A stretch of 31,832 nucleotides of DNA from an uncultured Acidobacteriota bacterium (GCA_937900045.1 CALCEB010000287.1:1-31832); one strand, 5' to 3'; positions 8,659 through 17,968 are shown, numbered from the stretch's first letter. Translations and numbers: made by a program. The notes: generated by a model not told the origin, from the sequence alone.

Positions 8659-10236
8659 ATGTCTTGGAGCTTCAGAACTGAGCCTGGAATTGGAAGGCGC
8701 CGGTCCGAGATTACGATTCCCGTCGCTGTCATCATTTTCGTCCTGTTGCCGGGGTATTTGAGCCTTGGCGCAACCGAACCTAATGGGAATTGCGCGGCGT
8801 CCACTAAAAAAGCAAACGAATTGCTCGAACGGCAACAATCCAAAAAGGCGCGGCAAGTGCTTCAGGCAGCAATCAAGACGTGCGATAAAGACGCTGGTTT
8901 GTTTAACGTACTGGGTTTGACCTACGACTTCGACCGCCAGTTTGAACAGGCTCAAGCGGCTTACCGGAAGGCAGTAATGTTAGACCCTGTCGACTCAACT
9001 TTCCGTAACAATCTGGGGAGCAGCTACCTCCGGTCTGGCAAGCGGGAGGCGGGCATTGCCGAATTCGAAAAGATCTTGGAATCAGACCCGCGGAATCCAG
9101 CCGCCAATCTGAACTTGGGAAGCCTGTATCTAACCGAGAAACTGTATGGGCGCGCACTCTTCTATCTCGAGGCAGGCGGAGCTGCGCAGTCTCCGGACCC
9201 GGTCTTGTTGCTCGAGATGACCGATGCGTACTTTGGTGCAGACAAGGCTGAGGCAGCGATATCAACCGCAGAACGGGCTTCACGTCTGGCCGGGTCCGAT
9301 CCGCGGATCCATTTTTCGCTGGGCGTGGAACTTGCCCGGCATGGTGAATACCAGCGTGCCGCGGAGCAGTTTCAAGCGGTTCCGCCTCCGAACCGCGATG
9401 CGGCAACCGACCTGGACTTGGGGATGACATTGTCGAAACTTGGCCGGTACGCCGATGCGAGTCAGGCCTACCAGGACTCGATCCGCCAGGACCCCTCAAA
9501 TCCTGATCCTTACCTGCACATCGGGCTTGACACCTTGGCTACGGGAGAATCCAGATCCGCTGTCGACTGGCTGCGCCTGGCACATGACAAAGCGCCTGGG
9601 CGGCCGGACATTTCGTACGCGTTGGCAGAGGGTTTGATTAGCGCGAAGAACTTTGAAGGGGCCCGATCTTTGCTCACTACCACCTTACAGTCGCGGCCCG
9701 GTGACCCTGCACTCCTCAAGGCATTGGGTGATCTCTATTTGAAACAGGGAAACCCTGCGATGGCTGAAAAAGCATATCTTCAATCTTTGAAATCTGATCC
9801 GCATGGGGCCGGCGCTCGACTAGCGCTGGCAAAAGCTTATGCCGAGCAGAAGAAGACTAGCCTAGCGATAGACGAATTGAAAAAGATTCTGGAAATTGAT
9901 CCTCACAACGCGGAGGCACAGGCTGAACGAGGTCATATCGCCATGGACGCGGGTCAGCCGGGCGCCGCGATGAAATGGGTCCGGCAAGCTCTGTCGAACG
10001 ACGCGAATAATGTGACAGCGAATCAGGATTTGGCTGCTCTGGCTTTGCGGCAAGACAAGCCGAACGAGGCGCGGACGGCTCTGGAACGGCTCCTCAAGAT
10101 AAACCCGAACAATCCGGCGTTTCACTATTTGCTGGGGCAGACTTTGATGAAGCTCGGAGATCCCGCGAAGGCCCGGGCAGAATTTAGCCTCTCTCGAAAG
10201 CTCCAGGCCGCCGCCGCGCCAGCAACCAAAAACTAA
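8659..10236 (+). CDS. Exported tetratricopeptide-repeat protein (2)
   Basis: A 525-residue protein. A basic start with R-R-R leads into a hydrophobic segment (I-P-V-A-V-I-I-F-V-L-L-P-G-Y-L) at about residues 19-36, which is a signal peptide or signal anchor. Ten or more consecutive TPR units then fill the protein, many with N-L-G-x-x-Y-L and A-x-x-x-Y-x-x-A-L-x-x-D-P patterns. The end is A/K-rich. It follows the first TPR gene by eight bases and precedes the lactonase gene by 38, so it belongs to one transcript. The two TPR proteins differ in sequence and are not simple tandem duplicates. The likely role is protein-protein scaffolding in the periplasm; no catalytic motif is visible. Confidence 0.82.
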   Translation: MSWSFRTEPGIGRRRSEITIPVAVIIFVLLPGYLSLGATEPNGNCAASTKKANELLERQQSKKARQVLQAAIKTCDKDAGLFNVLGLTYDFDRQFEQAQAAYRKAVMLDPVDSTFRNNLGSSYLRSGKREAGIAEFEKILESDPRNPAANLNLGSLYLTEKLYGRALFYLEAGGAAQSPDPVLLLEMTDAYFGADKAEAAISTAERASRLAGSDPRIHFSLGVELARHGEYQRAAEQFQAVPPPNRDAATDLDLGMTLSKLGRYADASQAYQDSIRQDPSNPDPYLHIGLDTLATGESRSAVDWLRLAHDKAPGRPDISYALAEGLISAKNFEGARSLLTTTLQSRPGDPALLKALGDLYLKQGNPAMAEKAYLQSLKSDPHGAGARLALAKAYAEQKKTSLAIDELKKILEIDPHNAEAQAERGHIAMDAGQPGAAMKWVRQALSNDANNVTANQDLAALALRQDKPNEARTALERLLKINPNNPAFHYLLGQTLMKLGDPAKARAEFSLSRKLQAAAAPATKN

Positions 10237-10274
10237 TCAATGCGGCGTGGCTGGCTCGCGAAGAAGGACCATTC

Positions 10275-11120
10275 ATGCTTTATCCGGTCTCAGAAGTCAG
10301 AAATTTCGTTGTGGGCCTCGATCACCCGGAGGGCGTGGCGATGGGCCGCGATGGCGCGCTCTATGCCGGCGGTGAGGCAGGGCAAGTCTATTGTATTTCG
10401 CCCAATGGCAAGAAGTTTGAGGTGATCGCGAACACGGGCGGCTTCTGCCTGGGTATCACGCTCGATCAACAAGAGAACATCTACGTCTGTGACGCAGGGC
10501 GCCATGCGGTCCTGAAGGTTACCCCGGAGGGACAGGTCAGCACGCTTGCCACCTCAGTTGCAGGCCGCCAACTCGTCAATCCCAATTTCAGTGTGTTCGA
10601 TTCGGCTGGTAATCTCTACTTCAGTGATTCGGGCGAATGGAAACAGGCGAACGGTGTGGTGTACCGCTTGCGGCCGGACGGGCACAGCGAATTGTTCGCC
10701 GCCGGACCGTTCCATTTCACCAACGGCTTGGCCTTAGATCGCGAAGAGCGGTTTCTTTATATAGTCGAAAGTAATCTGGACCGCGTGCTGCGGGTCGGGA
10801 TTCGAGCCGACGGGTCGGCCTCAAATCCGGAAGTGTTTGCCGAGGGATTGGCAAGGGTTCCCGATGGGCTGGCATTTGACGCTGAAGGAAATCTGTATGT
10901 CACCACCTACGCTTCCAATTGCATTTATCGCATTACTCCCAGCCGCCAGGTTCAACTGCTGTGCCAGGATGTTGAGAACCTTCTCTTGTGCCAGCCGACC
11001 AACTGCGCCTTCGGCGGCCCGGATTTTGACCGGCTCTATGTGAGCAACCTGGGCCGGGATCACATTTCAGTTTTGGATCTTAGAATCAAAGGACAAAAAC
11101 TGTGGAACCATCGCGGATAG
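10275..11120 (+). CDS. SMP-30/gluconolactonase/LRE-like beta-propeller
   Basis: A 281-residue protein without a signal peptide. It has the six-bladed propeller pattern of the SMP-30 family: H-P-E-G-V-A near residue 17, repeated D-x-x-G-N-L-Y-F/V-T/S units, the F-T-N-G-L-A-L-D block with the conserved Asn, and V-P-D-G-L-A-F-D-A-E-G-N-L-Y-V. Members hydrolyse sugar-acid lactones using a divalent metal held by Glu/Asn/Asp residues; those positions appear present here. The last six codons overlap the start of the following dehydrogenase, so translation is probably coupled. A dehydrogenase and lactonase pair is the standard start of oxidative sugar pathways (sugar to lactone to aldonate), which I infer here. 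The exact sugar is unknown. Confidence 0.82.
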   Translation: MLYPVSEVRNFVVGLDHPEGVAMGRDGALYAGGEAGQVYCISPNGKKFEVIANTGGFCLGITLDQQENIYVCDAGRHAVLKVTPEGQVSTLATSVAGRQLVNPNFSVFDSAGNLYFSDSGEWKQANGVVYRLRPDGHSELFAAGPFHFTNGLALDREERFLYIVESNLDRVLRVGIRADGSASNPEVFAEGLARVPDGLAFDAEGNLYVTTYASNCIYRITPSRQVQLLCQDVENLLLCQPTNCAFGGPDFDRLYVSNLGRDHISVLDLRIKGQKLWNHRG

Positions 11121-11935
11121 AAAACATCGGCTTTACGGACAAAGTGGTGGTCGTCACGGGGGGAGCCTCCGGCATCGGTTTGGCTTGTTGCGAGGAATTT
11201 GCGGCGCGGGGCGGCACGGTAGCCGTTGTGGATAGAGACGCCCAACACGGCGAAGAGAGCGCGGCGGCAATCCGAGGGCGTGGGGCCAGCGCCGAGTTCT
11301 TTCAGGCCGACGTGAGCCGGCGCGAGGAAGTCGAGAGGCTCGCCACGAAGATTGCAGCCCGCTTTGGGGGCATTGATATTCTCGTGAACAACGCCGGCAT
11401 CCAGCGCTATGGAACCGTCACCACGCTTTCCGAGGAAGATTGGGACGAAGTACTGAATATCAATCTGAAAAGCGCGTTCTTGATGGCGAAATATTCGATT
11501 CCGGAGATGATCAAGCGCGGCGGCGGCGCCATTGTCATTACCGGTTCGGTGCAATCGGTGGCGGCGCAGCGCAATTCGGTGCACTACGTCGTAAGCAAGC
11601 ACGGCTTGTTGGGGTTGACGCGCTGCCTGGCGCTGGATTATGCGGCGGAGAAGATTCGCGCCAATTGTGTGCTGCCCGGGGCGATTGACACGCCCATGCT
11701 GCGCTGGGCGGCGTCGCTCGATGACCACCCGGAACGGGTGCTGGAAGCCTGTGACCGGTTGCACGCTCTCGGGCGCATGGGTAAGCCGGAAGAAGTAGCA
11801 AGGGTGATCGTGTTTTTGGCCAGTGAGTGGGCTTCTTTCATGACCGGCTCGGCGGTGATGGTGGAGGGCGGACTGCTGGTGCCGGTGGGCGGCATGGCGT
11901 TTCAATCTTCGGGAACCGGAGCAAAGAAGGCCTGA
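11102..11935 (+). CDS. Short-chain dehydrogenase/reductase (classical SDR)
   Basis: A 277-residue cytosolic NAD(P)-dependent oxidoreductase. The cofactor motif T-G-G-A-S-G-I-G is at residues 19-26, N-N-A-G at 96-99, and the catalytic set is S149, Y162 and K166 (Y-x-x-x-K). The Asp in V-V-D-R near residue 44, at the end of the second strand, suggests NAD rather than NADP. The start is a GTG at 11102, inside the end of the lactonase gene (19-base overlap). The pair fits oxidation of a sugar to its lactone and ring opening. The substrate-binding part gives no specific clue; a fucose, arabinose, mannose or lyxose dehydrogenase role is a guess from context. Confidence 0.88.
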   Translation: MEPSRIENIGFTDKVVVVTGGASGIGLACCEEFAARGGTVAVVDRDAQHGEESAAAIRGRGASAEFFQADVSRREEVERLATKIAARFGGIDILVNNAGIQRYGTVTTLSEEDWDEVLNINLKSAFLMAKYSIPEMIKRGGGAIVITGSVQSVAAQRNSVHYVVSKHGLLGLTRCLALDYAAEKIRANCVLPGAIDTPMLRWAASLDDHPERVLEACDRLHALGRMGKPEEVARVIVFLASEWASFMTGSAVMVEGGLLVPVGGMAFQSSGTGAKKA

Positions 11936-12030
11936 ACCAATGAAGGGGCGGCGCCGCGTTCCGCATTTGCTCTTTTGATTGCCCAATTAAATTCAGCCTT
12001 CGCGTTGCTTGGCCGGAAAGAAAAAATCTG

Positions 12031-13239
12031 ATGAGAACTTCTCCATCAAAGCTCGCTTGCGCCAGAAGGTCATGGCAGGGCCGGGACGCCTGGTCGCTGG
12101 GCAATGGCTTGGTTGACTTAACGATACTGCGCGGTGGCGGGCACATTGCGGATTTTCACTTTGCAAAGGAGTCCGGCCTGCCGGGTTTGAATCCGCTGTG
12201 GGTTCCGCCGTGGAAGACGATCGACCCGGACCGCTACCGTCCCGAAGTGCACGCGCATACGTACGGCCCTCCCATCACCGGGCGGATGGTTGCGGGCATC
12301 GCCGGTCACAATCTCTGTCTGGACTATTTCGGCGCTCCCTCGGGGGAAGAGGCAAAACAAGGGCTCTCGATTCACGGTGAGGCGCCGTGCCTAGCGTGGA
12401 AGAAGATGGGGGGCCAGACGACCGCGAAAGAAGCAAAACTGAAACTGGGCGTGCGGCTGCCGGTGGCGGGCCTCCGCTTTGAGCGAGAGATGACGATGCG
12501 GCGGGGAGAGCCGGTCGTTTACTTCAAGGAGACGGTCATTAACGAAAAGAAGGCGGACCATTTCTTCCATTGGGTGGAGCACGTCACGCTGGGGCCGCCT
12601 TTTCTGGAGCGTGACCATAGCCGGATCTTTGTATCCGCAAGGCGCGGGCAAACCTTCCCACACGGGTACGAGGGCAAAGAACTGCTTGAATCCTCGCGGG
12701 ATTTCCGCTGGCCACATGCACCGGGTATGGACGGTAGAGCCGTGGATATATCACAGCCTTTCACCCATCCTGGCCTCGGATTTGTGGTGACGCTGCAGCT
12801 TGACCCGCGCCGGGAGATGGAATTTGTGGCCGCGCTCAACATCCGTCACCGCTTGCTGATAGGCTACTGCTTTCGCCGCCAGGATTTTCCATGGATGGCC
12901 ATCTGGGAAGAGAACAAGGCGAGGACGGATGCGCCCTGGCACGGGAAAACTCAGGCGCGTGGGCTGGAATTCGGATCAACGCCTTTCCCGGTGGGAAGGC
13001 GCGAAGCCTTTTCGAGAGGTCCGGTTTTCGGCGCCCCAAGCTTTTCAGAGGTTCCGGCGCGGGGCCGGAGGTCGGTGGATTATGTGTCGTTTCTGGCGGA
13101 GGTTCCGGCAGACTTGGTGAGGGTTGCAGACATCCATCCTGGGGCAGGCGGGATTCTGGTGCGCGGCTCAACGAAGCAAGGCAAAGCCCGGACGATTCGG
13201 GTCCCAGCCGCGGGGTTGACGAACGCAGGACTTGGCTGA
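12031..13239 (+). CDS. Galactose-mutarotase-like sugar-binding protein
   Basis: A 402-residue protein with no signal peptide. The start (W-x-L-G-N-G-L-V-D-L-T-I-L-R-G-G-G-H-I-A-D-F) and the central H-F-F-H-W-V-E-H-V-T-L-G-P-P-F-L block resemble the aldose-1-epimerase/galactose mutarotase beta-sandwich superfamily. There the His pair and E-H-x-x-x-G-x-P-F contact the sugar. It is longer than an ordinary mutarotase (about 340-350), with an extra C-terminal strand-rich segment. The likely role is interconversion of sugar anomers or recognition of a sugar released by the neighbouring mannosidases. ATG 12031 lies 95 bases after the dehydrogenase; no good Shine-Dalgarno is obvious. The fold assignment is moderately firm and the reaction is not. 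Confidence 0.6.
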   Translation: MRTSPSKLACARRSWQGRDAWSLGNGLVDLTILRGGGHIADFHFAKESGLPGLNPLWVPPWKTIDPDRYRPEVHAHTYGPPITGRMVAGIAGHNLCLDYFGAPSGEEAKQGLSIHGEAPCLAWKKMGGQTTAKEAKLKLGVRLPVAGLRFEREMTMRRGEPVVYFKETVINEKKADHFFHWVEHVTLGPPFLERDHSRIFVSARRGQTFPHGYEGKELLESSRDFRWPHAPGMDGRAVDISQPFTHPGLGFVVTLQLDPRREMEFVAALNIRHRLLIGYCFRRQDFPWMAIWEENKARTDAPWHGKTQARGLEFGSTPFPVGRREAFSRGPVFGAPSFSEVPARGRRSVDYVSFLAEVPADLVRVADIHPGAGGILVRGSTKQGKARTIRVPAAGLTNAGLG

Positions 13240-13355
13240 GCTTGGGCCTGCAGCGAGTGCGGCTCAAAAGATCGAAAGCCTGTATTAGCAAATATTCACT
13301 GCCAAAGGGCGGCGGCAGAGACTTCGGCCCGATTCTCAATATTGAGGTGGTTCAA

Positions 13356-16300
13356 GTGACTAACCAACAGAAGATGCGGATGGCTGTATTGCTTGCAGCC
13401 CTGGCTCTTTGCTGGGTGGCCACCTCTCCTCTCGCCCGCGGCCAGGATCGAACTCTTTGGCAAATCGGCAAATTCGACCAGTCCTCCGAGGAGTTTGGGC
13501 TTAGCTTCGGATTCGGTTCGCTCACCTCGATTGGTCCCGATCCGGTCTACAGGGTTGGCCAGAGCAACTGGAAAACAGACTGGTCTGGATTCCAGCCCGG
13601 CTCAGCAAACGGCATGGCCGGAGGGAGAGAGCATCCGTTTACCGTCTTTTTCCCTCTCGACCAACGGCCTCGCGGCATATATACGTTAACCGTCGCGGTG
13701 CTGCCATATATGCCACGGCGGCCAAACCTGCGCATTGAAATTAACGGCAAGAGGGGAATGCTCTATCTGCGGCCTCGCCTCAGCTACGATATGGGCAATT
13801 TCCCCGTCGCGTTCATTCCCCAGTATTCCTACCAGAGGCTCAGAATCGAGATTCCTACCCCATATTTCAAGCAAGGACAAAACAAGCTTGTTCTGACATG
13901 TATTGATGATCCCGGGAAAGCAGAAAACAGCTCCGGAACCGTGGGAATCGGGGACTCCGGAATCTTCTATGACGCCCTCAAGCTGTCGCAGGATCCTGAA
14001 CAGAAGTTTTCTGCGGCGGGAACTGAAGCCACCACAACTCCAACAGTCTTTTACAAAGAGCATAGCGACAAGTTCTTTGAGGTTATTGAAAGCACTATCC
14101 GGATTAACCGCAAGATCAGAACCGGCAGCGTCCAGTTGGAAATGAATGGACATCGATATTCTCATAGGCTTTCTACGAAACCAGACTTCGGCGAGCAACT
14201 GATTGATTTTGAAATTCCTGAATGGACTGGCGAGGCTAAGGGAATAATAAAAGTGAAGGCCGGAACCACCCACAAATTCAGTTTTGCGATTTCGCCTGCG
14301 CGGAAGTGGACGATTGACGTGGTTCCACACACTCACTTGGACGTGGGGTATACCGATTACCAGGGCAAAGTCGCTGAAGTGCAGGCTCGTGTCCTCGAAC
14401 AGGCCGCCCAGTTGATCCGTGAGCATCCTTCCTTTCGATTTTCCATGGACGCTTCCTGGGACATGCAACAGCTTTTGGAGACGCGATCCAAATCGAAGCA
14501 AGACGAGATTGTGGATTTAATCAGACAGGGCAAGATCGCCGTGCCGGCGCAGTACTGCAACCTGCTGACAGGCTATGCTTCGCTCGAAACTTTGTATCGC
14601 TCGCTTTATTTCACGAAATCCCTTTCCCGGAAACTGGGAATACCGTTCGACTACGCCAATATTACAGACGTTCCCTCCTATACTGGGTCTTATCCCACCA
14701 TTCTTGCCAGTGCGGGCATCAAGTACTGGGCTGCTGCAGGCAACAATTGGCGAGCTCCGTTTATGCTCTACGGCCGATGGAATGAGAAGTCTCCCTTCTG
14801 GTGGCAAGGACCGGATGGCCAAAAGGTCCTCTTCTGGTACTCGCGGCATTACATGCAAGTTCAATCCCTCTTCGGTCTGCCACCGTCGCTCGCTGCCGTC
14901 CGGGATTCCCTTCCAGTGTTCCTTCAAGCTTATGAGCATCCCGATTACAAGCCCGATACGGTTCTAATTTACGGTACCCAAGTGGAAAACACGGATCTGT
15001 TTCCATCCACAGCCACATTTGTGCAGGCATGGAACCGGGAATATGCATACCCGAAGCTGCGCTATACGACTTTTCACGACTTTTTCACGTATATCGACAC
15101 ACATTACGGAAAGGACCTGCCAACATATCGAGGCGACGGTGGACCATACTGGGAGGACGGGATCGGCAGCGATGCTTTTTACGCGGCGATGGACCGCGAG
15201 AACCAGAACCGCGCTCTTTCCGCCGACCTTCTGTCGAGCCTCACTCATACGCTTGACCCCGATGTTCACGCACCCCGCGAACTCGAGGAAGACATTTGGC
15301 GAAATATTGTTCTGTTCGCAGAGCACACCTGGGCTTCCGCGAATTCCATTACGCAGCCGGACCATGTTGAAACCATTCGGCAACTGGAAGTGAAGGACAG
15401 CCGTGCGACCACTGCCCGGCTTGAAATCAACAACCTGATGAACCGCTCGCTCAGCCAGCTTGCCGACAGCATTCACGTCCCGGCCAACACGCTTGTGGTC
15501 TTTAACCCGCTCAATTGGACACGCGACGCTCTGGTCGAGACAGACTTGTCCGAGCACGCAGTACTAAAGGACCTCACCACTGATGAGAATGTTGCGCTGG
15601 ACGTCCTTTGGGCGAAGGAGGGCTTCCTGCACGTTCGTTTCATGGCCAGGAAGCTTCCCTCTGTCGGGTACAAGTGCTATGCCATCAGCTACCCGGCTTC
15701 GGCGGCGGCCATTCCTCGGGAACCCCAGATCGGAAACAGAACCACAATTGAGAATAACTATTATCGCGTCACGGTGGATCACTCAAGTGGAGCGGCTTCG
15801 AGCATCTTTGATAAACAACTCGATCGTGAGATTGTCGACACCCGCAGCCCTTACAAGTTTGACCAGTACGTGTATGTCAGCGGAGGCGACGGCAACACCC
15901 GGATCATGCGCCCGATCAGCACCTGGCCGGAGGCGCGATTGACAGAGCATCCGGCTTCGCAGGGCGAACTAGTCAGCGTTACGAAGACACCCTTCGGCCA
16001 GTCGATCCGCCTTCGCAGCCGCTCCATGAACACGCCCGAGATCGATACGGAAATCCTTTTGTTCGACGACTCCAAGAAGATCGAGTTCATCAATCACGTC
16101 AAGAAGGTTTCCGTCACCACCCGAGAAGGCGTCTATTTCGCGTTCCCTGTTAGAAGCACCGCCCGCCAGTTTGCATACTCCACTCAGGACGAATGGATTG
16201 ACCCGGGCCGCGACTTACTGAAAGGTGCAAGCCTCGAATGGTTCAATATTCAAGGATGGATGGCGTCACGGGACGGCAACTTTACGGTGGGCGTGGTACC

Positions 16301-16856
16301 GCTTGATGCTCCTCTTGCAAGTTTTGGAGATATTAACCGCGGCACATGGCCCTCCACGTTTTCACCAAAGAGTTCGACGCTGTTCTCGTATGTGATGAAC
16401 AACTACTGGGACACCAATTATCGCGCTGCCCAGGGAGGCGATTTCACTTTCCGGTATGTGGTGACGGATTCTGCTGAATTCAGTCCACTTCAGCTCACCC
16501 GGCTTGCTGAAGAGACCATGAGGCCCGTTGAGATTGACGAAGTGGTGGGCCAGGACAAGGTGGGCAATCCTGGCCGGCCTCTGCCCGCGCAGGGTGCAAG
16601 CTTCCTGCAGATCGACAAACCGAATGTCGTGCTCGTGGACTGGAAAGCTGCTGAAGACGGAAATGGAACCATTGTCCGGCTTCAGGAAATTGCGGGGCGC
16701 GCGACCACAGCTTCACTAAGATTTAATCGCCTCCACGTGACCTCGGCCATGCTCTGCAATGCCGTGGAAGACAACAAGCATCCGGTGCCTCTCCAGAGCG
16801 ACTCCCTGGCGATTAGCCTCCGCCCGCATGAGGTGGCAACCATTCGGGTGCGTTAG
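13356..16856 (+). CDS. GH38-like alpha-mannosidase with N-terminal carbohydrate-binding-like domain
   Basis: A 1166-residue exported protein. The GTG at 13356 follows GAGGTGG at 13344-13350; ATGs at 13374 and 13380 are alternatives. The signal peptide ends near A-R-G-Q (about residue 29). Residues about 30-210 resemble the jelly-roll domain of rhamnogalacturonan lyases (W-x-I-G-x-F-D, then F-x-L-D-x-x-P-x-G-x-Y-T-L-T-V, and N-G-x-x-G near the middle). The catalytic GH38 N-domain starts at about 320 with H-T-H-L-D (325-329), whose His and Asp would bind zinc. D438 in I-T-D-V-P-S-Y-T is the probable nucleophile and H657 in A-E-H-T-W a further zinc ligand. The C-terminal beta-sandwich follows. 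It probably trims alpha-mannosides in the periplasm or outside. It differs strongly from the second GH38 in this cluster. Confidence 0.85.
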   Translation: MTNQQKMRMAVLLAALALCWVATSPLARGQDRTLWQIGKFDQSSEEFGLSFGFGSLTSIGPDPVYRVGQSNWKTDWSGFQPGSANGMAGGREHPFTVFFPLDQRPRGIYTLTVAVLPYMPRRPNLRIEINGKRGMLYLRPRLSYDMGNFPVAFIPQYSYQRLRIEIPTPYFKQGQNKLVLTCIDDPGKAENSSGTVGIGDSGIFYDALKLSQDPEQKFSAAGTEATTTPTVFYKEHSDKFFEVIESTIRINRKIRTGSVQLEMNGHRYSHRLSTKPDFGEQLIDFEIPEWTGEAKGIIKVKAGTTHKFSFAISPARKWTIDVVPHTHLDVGYTDYQGKVAEVQARVLEQAAQLIREHPSFRFSMDASWDMQQLLETRSKSKQDEIVDLIRQGKIAVPAQYCNLLTGYASLETLYRSLYFTKSLSRKLGIPFDYANITDVPSYTGSYPTILASAGIKYWAAAGNNWRAPFMLYGRWNEKSPFWWQGPDGQKVLFWYSRHYMQVQSLFGLPPSLAAVRDSLPVFLQAYEHPDYKPDTVLIYGTQVENTDLFPSTATFVQAWNREYAYPKLRYTTFHDFFTYIDTHYGKDLPTYRGDGGPYWEDGIGSDAFYAAMDRENQNRALSADLLSSLTHTLDPDVHAPRELEEDIWRNIVLFAEHTWASANSITQPDHVETIRQLEVKDSRATTARLEINNLMNRSLSQLADSIHVPANTLVVFNPLNWTRDALVETDLSEHAVLKDLTTDENVALDVLWAKEGFLHVRFMARKLPSVGYKCYAISYPASAAAIPREPQIGNRTTIENNYYRVTVDHSSGAASSIFDKQLDREIVDTRSPYKFDQYVYVSGGDGNTRIMRPISTWPEARLTEHPASQGELVSVTKTPFGQSIRLRSRSMNTPEIDTEILLFDDSKKIEFINHVKKVSVTTREGVYFAFPVRSTARQFAYSTQDEWIDPGRDLLKGASLEWFNIQGWMASRDGNFTVGVVPLDAPLASFGDINRGTWPSTFSPKSSTLFSYVMNNYWDTNYRAAQGGDFTFRYVVTDSAEFSPLQLTRLAEETMRPVEIDEVVGQDKVGNPGRPLPAQGASFLQIDKPNVVLVDWKAAEDGNGTIVRLQEIAGRATTASLRFNRLHVTSAMLCNAVEDNKHPVPLQSDSLAISLRPHEVATIRVR

Positions 16857-16987
16857 AGTTCTGGCTCAGATGGCTCACCTCGCTTTGGGCTGTGCCTGGT
16901 TGCAAGACTTTTATGGTCGCAAGGTTTGCGAATGAGGTTCGGGCAATTTTGATTTAGTTTGTAACGATGATTCGCCTTGGAGTTCTG

Positions 16988-17905
16988 ATGGCATTGGTTT
17001 CCATGAAAGAACTGTTAAATAGGGCGCAGAGCGAAGCCTACGCTGTGTGCTATTGCGAGGCATGGAATTTGGAGTCCTTCCAAGCAGTCATTGAGGCCGC
17101 GGAAGAGGCTGAATCACCTATTATTTGCGGTTTCAACGGCGGCTTTTTGGTACACAAAGAAAGGGACAAGCCGGAGAGCATAGCCTACTATGCCAGCATG
17201 AGTGTTGCTCTTCGAGAATCACCCATCCCTGCCGCTTTTTTGCTCAATGAGACGGATGATCTCCCCCAGATTGTGCGCGGAATCGACCTCGGTTTCAACG
17301 CAGTGATGGTCGAAAACGAGCGATTGCCTATGGAAGATTATTTGCCGCTTGTCAGGAAGGTGGTTCGGTATGCACACGAGGCGGGCGTTTCAGTCGAGGC
17401 TGCGGTAGGGCGATTGGCTGACGGAGCAGGTCACGTAAAGGCAGAGGGAACCGATCCCATCCTGGCACGTCAGTTTGTTGAAGAAACAGAGATCGATGCC
17501 TTGGGTGTCGCAGTTGGCAATGTCCACATTCTGACTCGCGGCGAAGCGTCGATTGACCTCGATGCACTTGAGTCTATCCACCATCATGTGCCTGTACCGC
17601 TGGTGCTTCATGGGGGGACCGGCATCCAGCTTCGAGACGTGCGCAATTATATCAACCGGGGAGTAGCCAAGATTAACTTCGGAACAGTACTGAAGCAGGC
17701 CTACTTGGCGGCCGCGAAGCAGGCCCTGACGGACTATCGCGAGCCGATGAACCCACATCCGTTCATCGGGATCGGTGGGCGGCACGATGCACTTATGGCT
17801 GGCCGGCAGGCTGTTAAGAAAAAGGTAAAGGAGTTATTGGTCCAATGTGGTTCTGCGGGGAAGGCTTGGGCGGACCAGGGAGCTACGGCCGGGACGAAGA
17901 GGTAG
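16988..17905 (+). CDS. Class II fructose-bisphosphate aldolase homologue lacking key residues
   Basis: A 305-residue TIM-barrel protein clearly related to class II ketose-bisphosphate aldolases. It starts M-A-L-V-S-M-K-E-L-L and carries G-F-N-A-V-M-V, V-S-V-E-A, I-D-A-L-G-V-A-V-G-N-x-H and L-V-L-H-G-G-T-G-I. Zinc ligands H180 and H208 are kept. The usual H-L-D-H, with the catalytic Asp and a zinc His, is replaced by L-L-N-E (85-88). The Glu ligand in V-E-A-E-L-G is Ala139, and the phosphate-pocket D-G-S reads E-N-E. Ordinary aldolase chemistry is therefore doubtful; it may be a divergent enzyme or a non-catalytic relative. ATG 16988 has GGAG at 16979-16982 and matches the family start better than ATG 16967. 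The neighbouring D-lyxose isomerase suggests a sugar substrate. Confidence 0.8.
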   Translation: MALVSMKELLNRAQSEAYAVCYCEAWNLESFQAVIEAAEEAESPIICGFNGGFLVHKERDKPESIAYYASMSVALRESPIPAAFLLNETDDLPQIVRGIDLGFNAVMVENERLPMEDYLPLVRKVVRYAHEAGVSVEAAVGRLADGAGHVKAEGTDPILARQFVEETEIDALGVAVGNVHILTRGEASIDLDALESIHHHVPVPLVLHGGTGIQLRDVRNYINRGVAKINFGTVLKQAYLAAAKQALTDYREPMNPHPFIGIGGRHDALMAGRQAVKKKVKELLVQCGSAGKAWADQGATAGTKR

Positions 17906-17968
17906 GCCGTAACGCTCCTCGCCGGATGAGTGCTATCGCTAGCGAATTGGAGCTTGGGAGGTAATGCG

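Noticed and set aside
12891..13355. In-frame N-terminal extension of the first GH38 gene
   Set aside because: It overlaps the mutarotase-like gene in another frame, is rich in Arg, Gly and Ser, and precedes the evident signal peptide; the GTG at 13356 with GAGGTGG is a better start.
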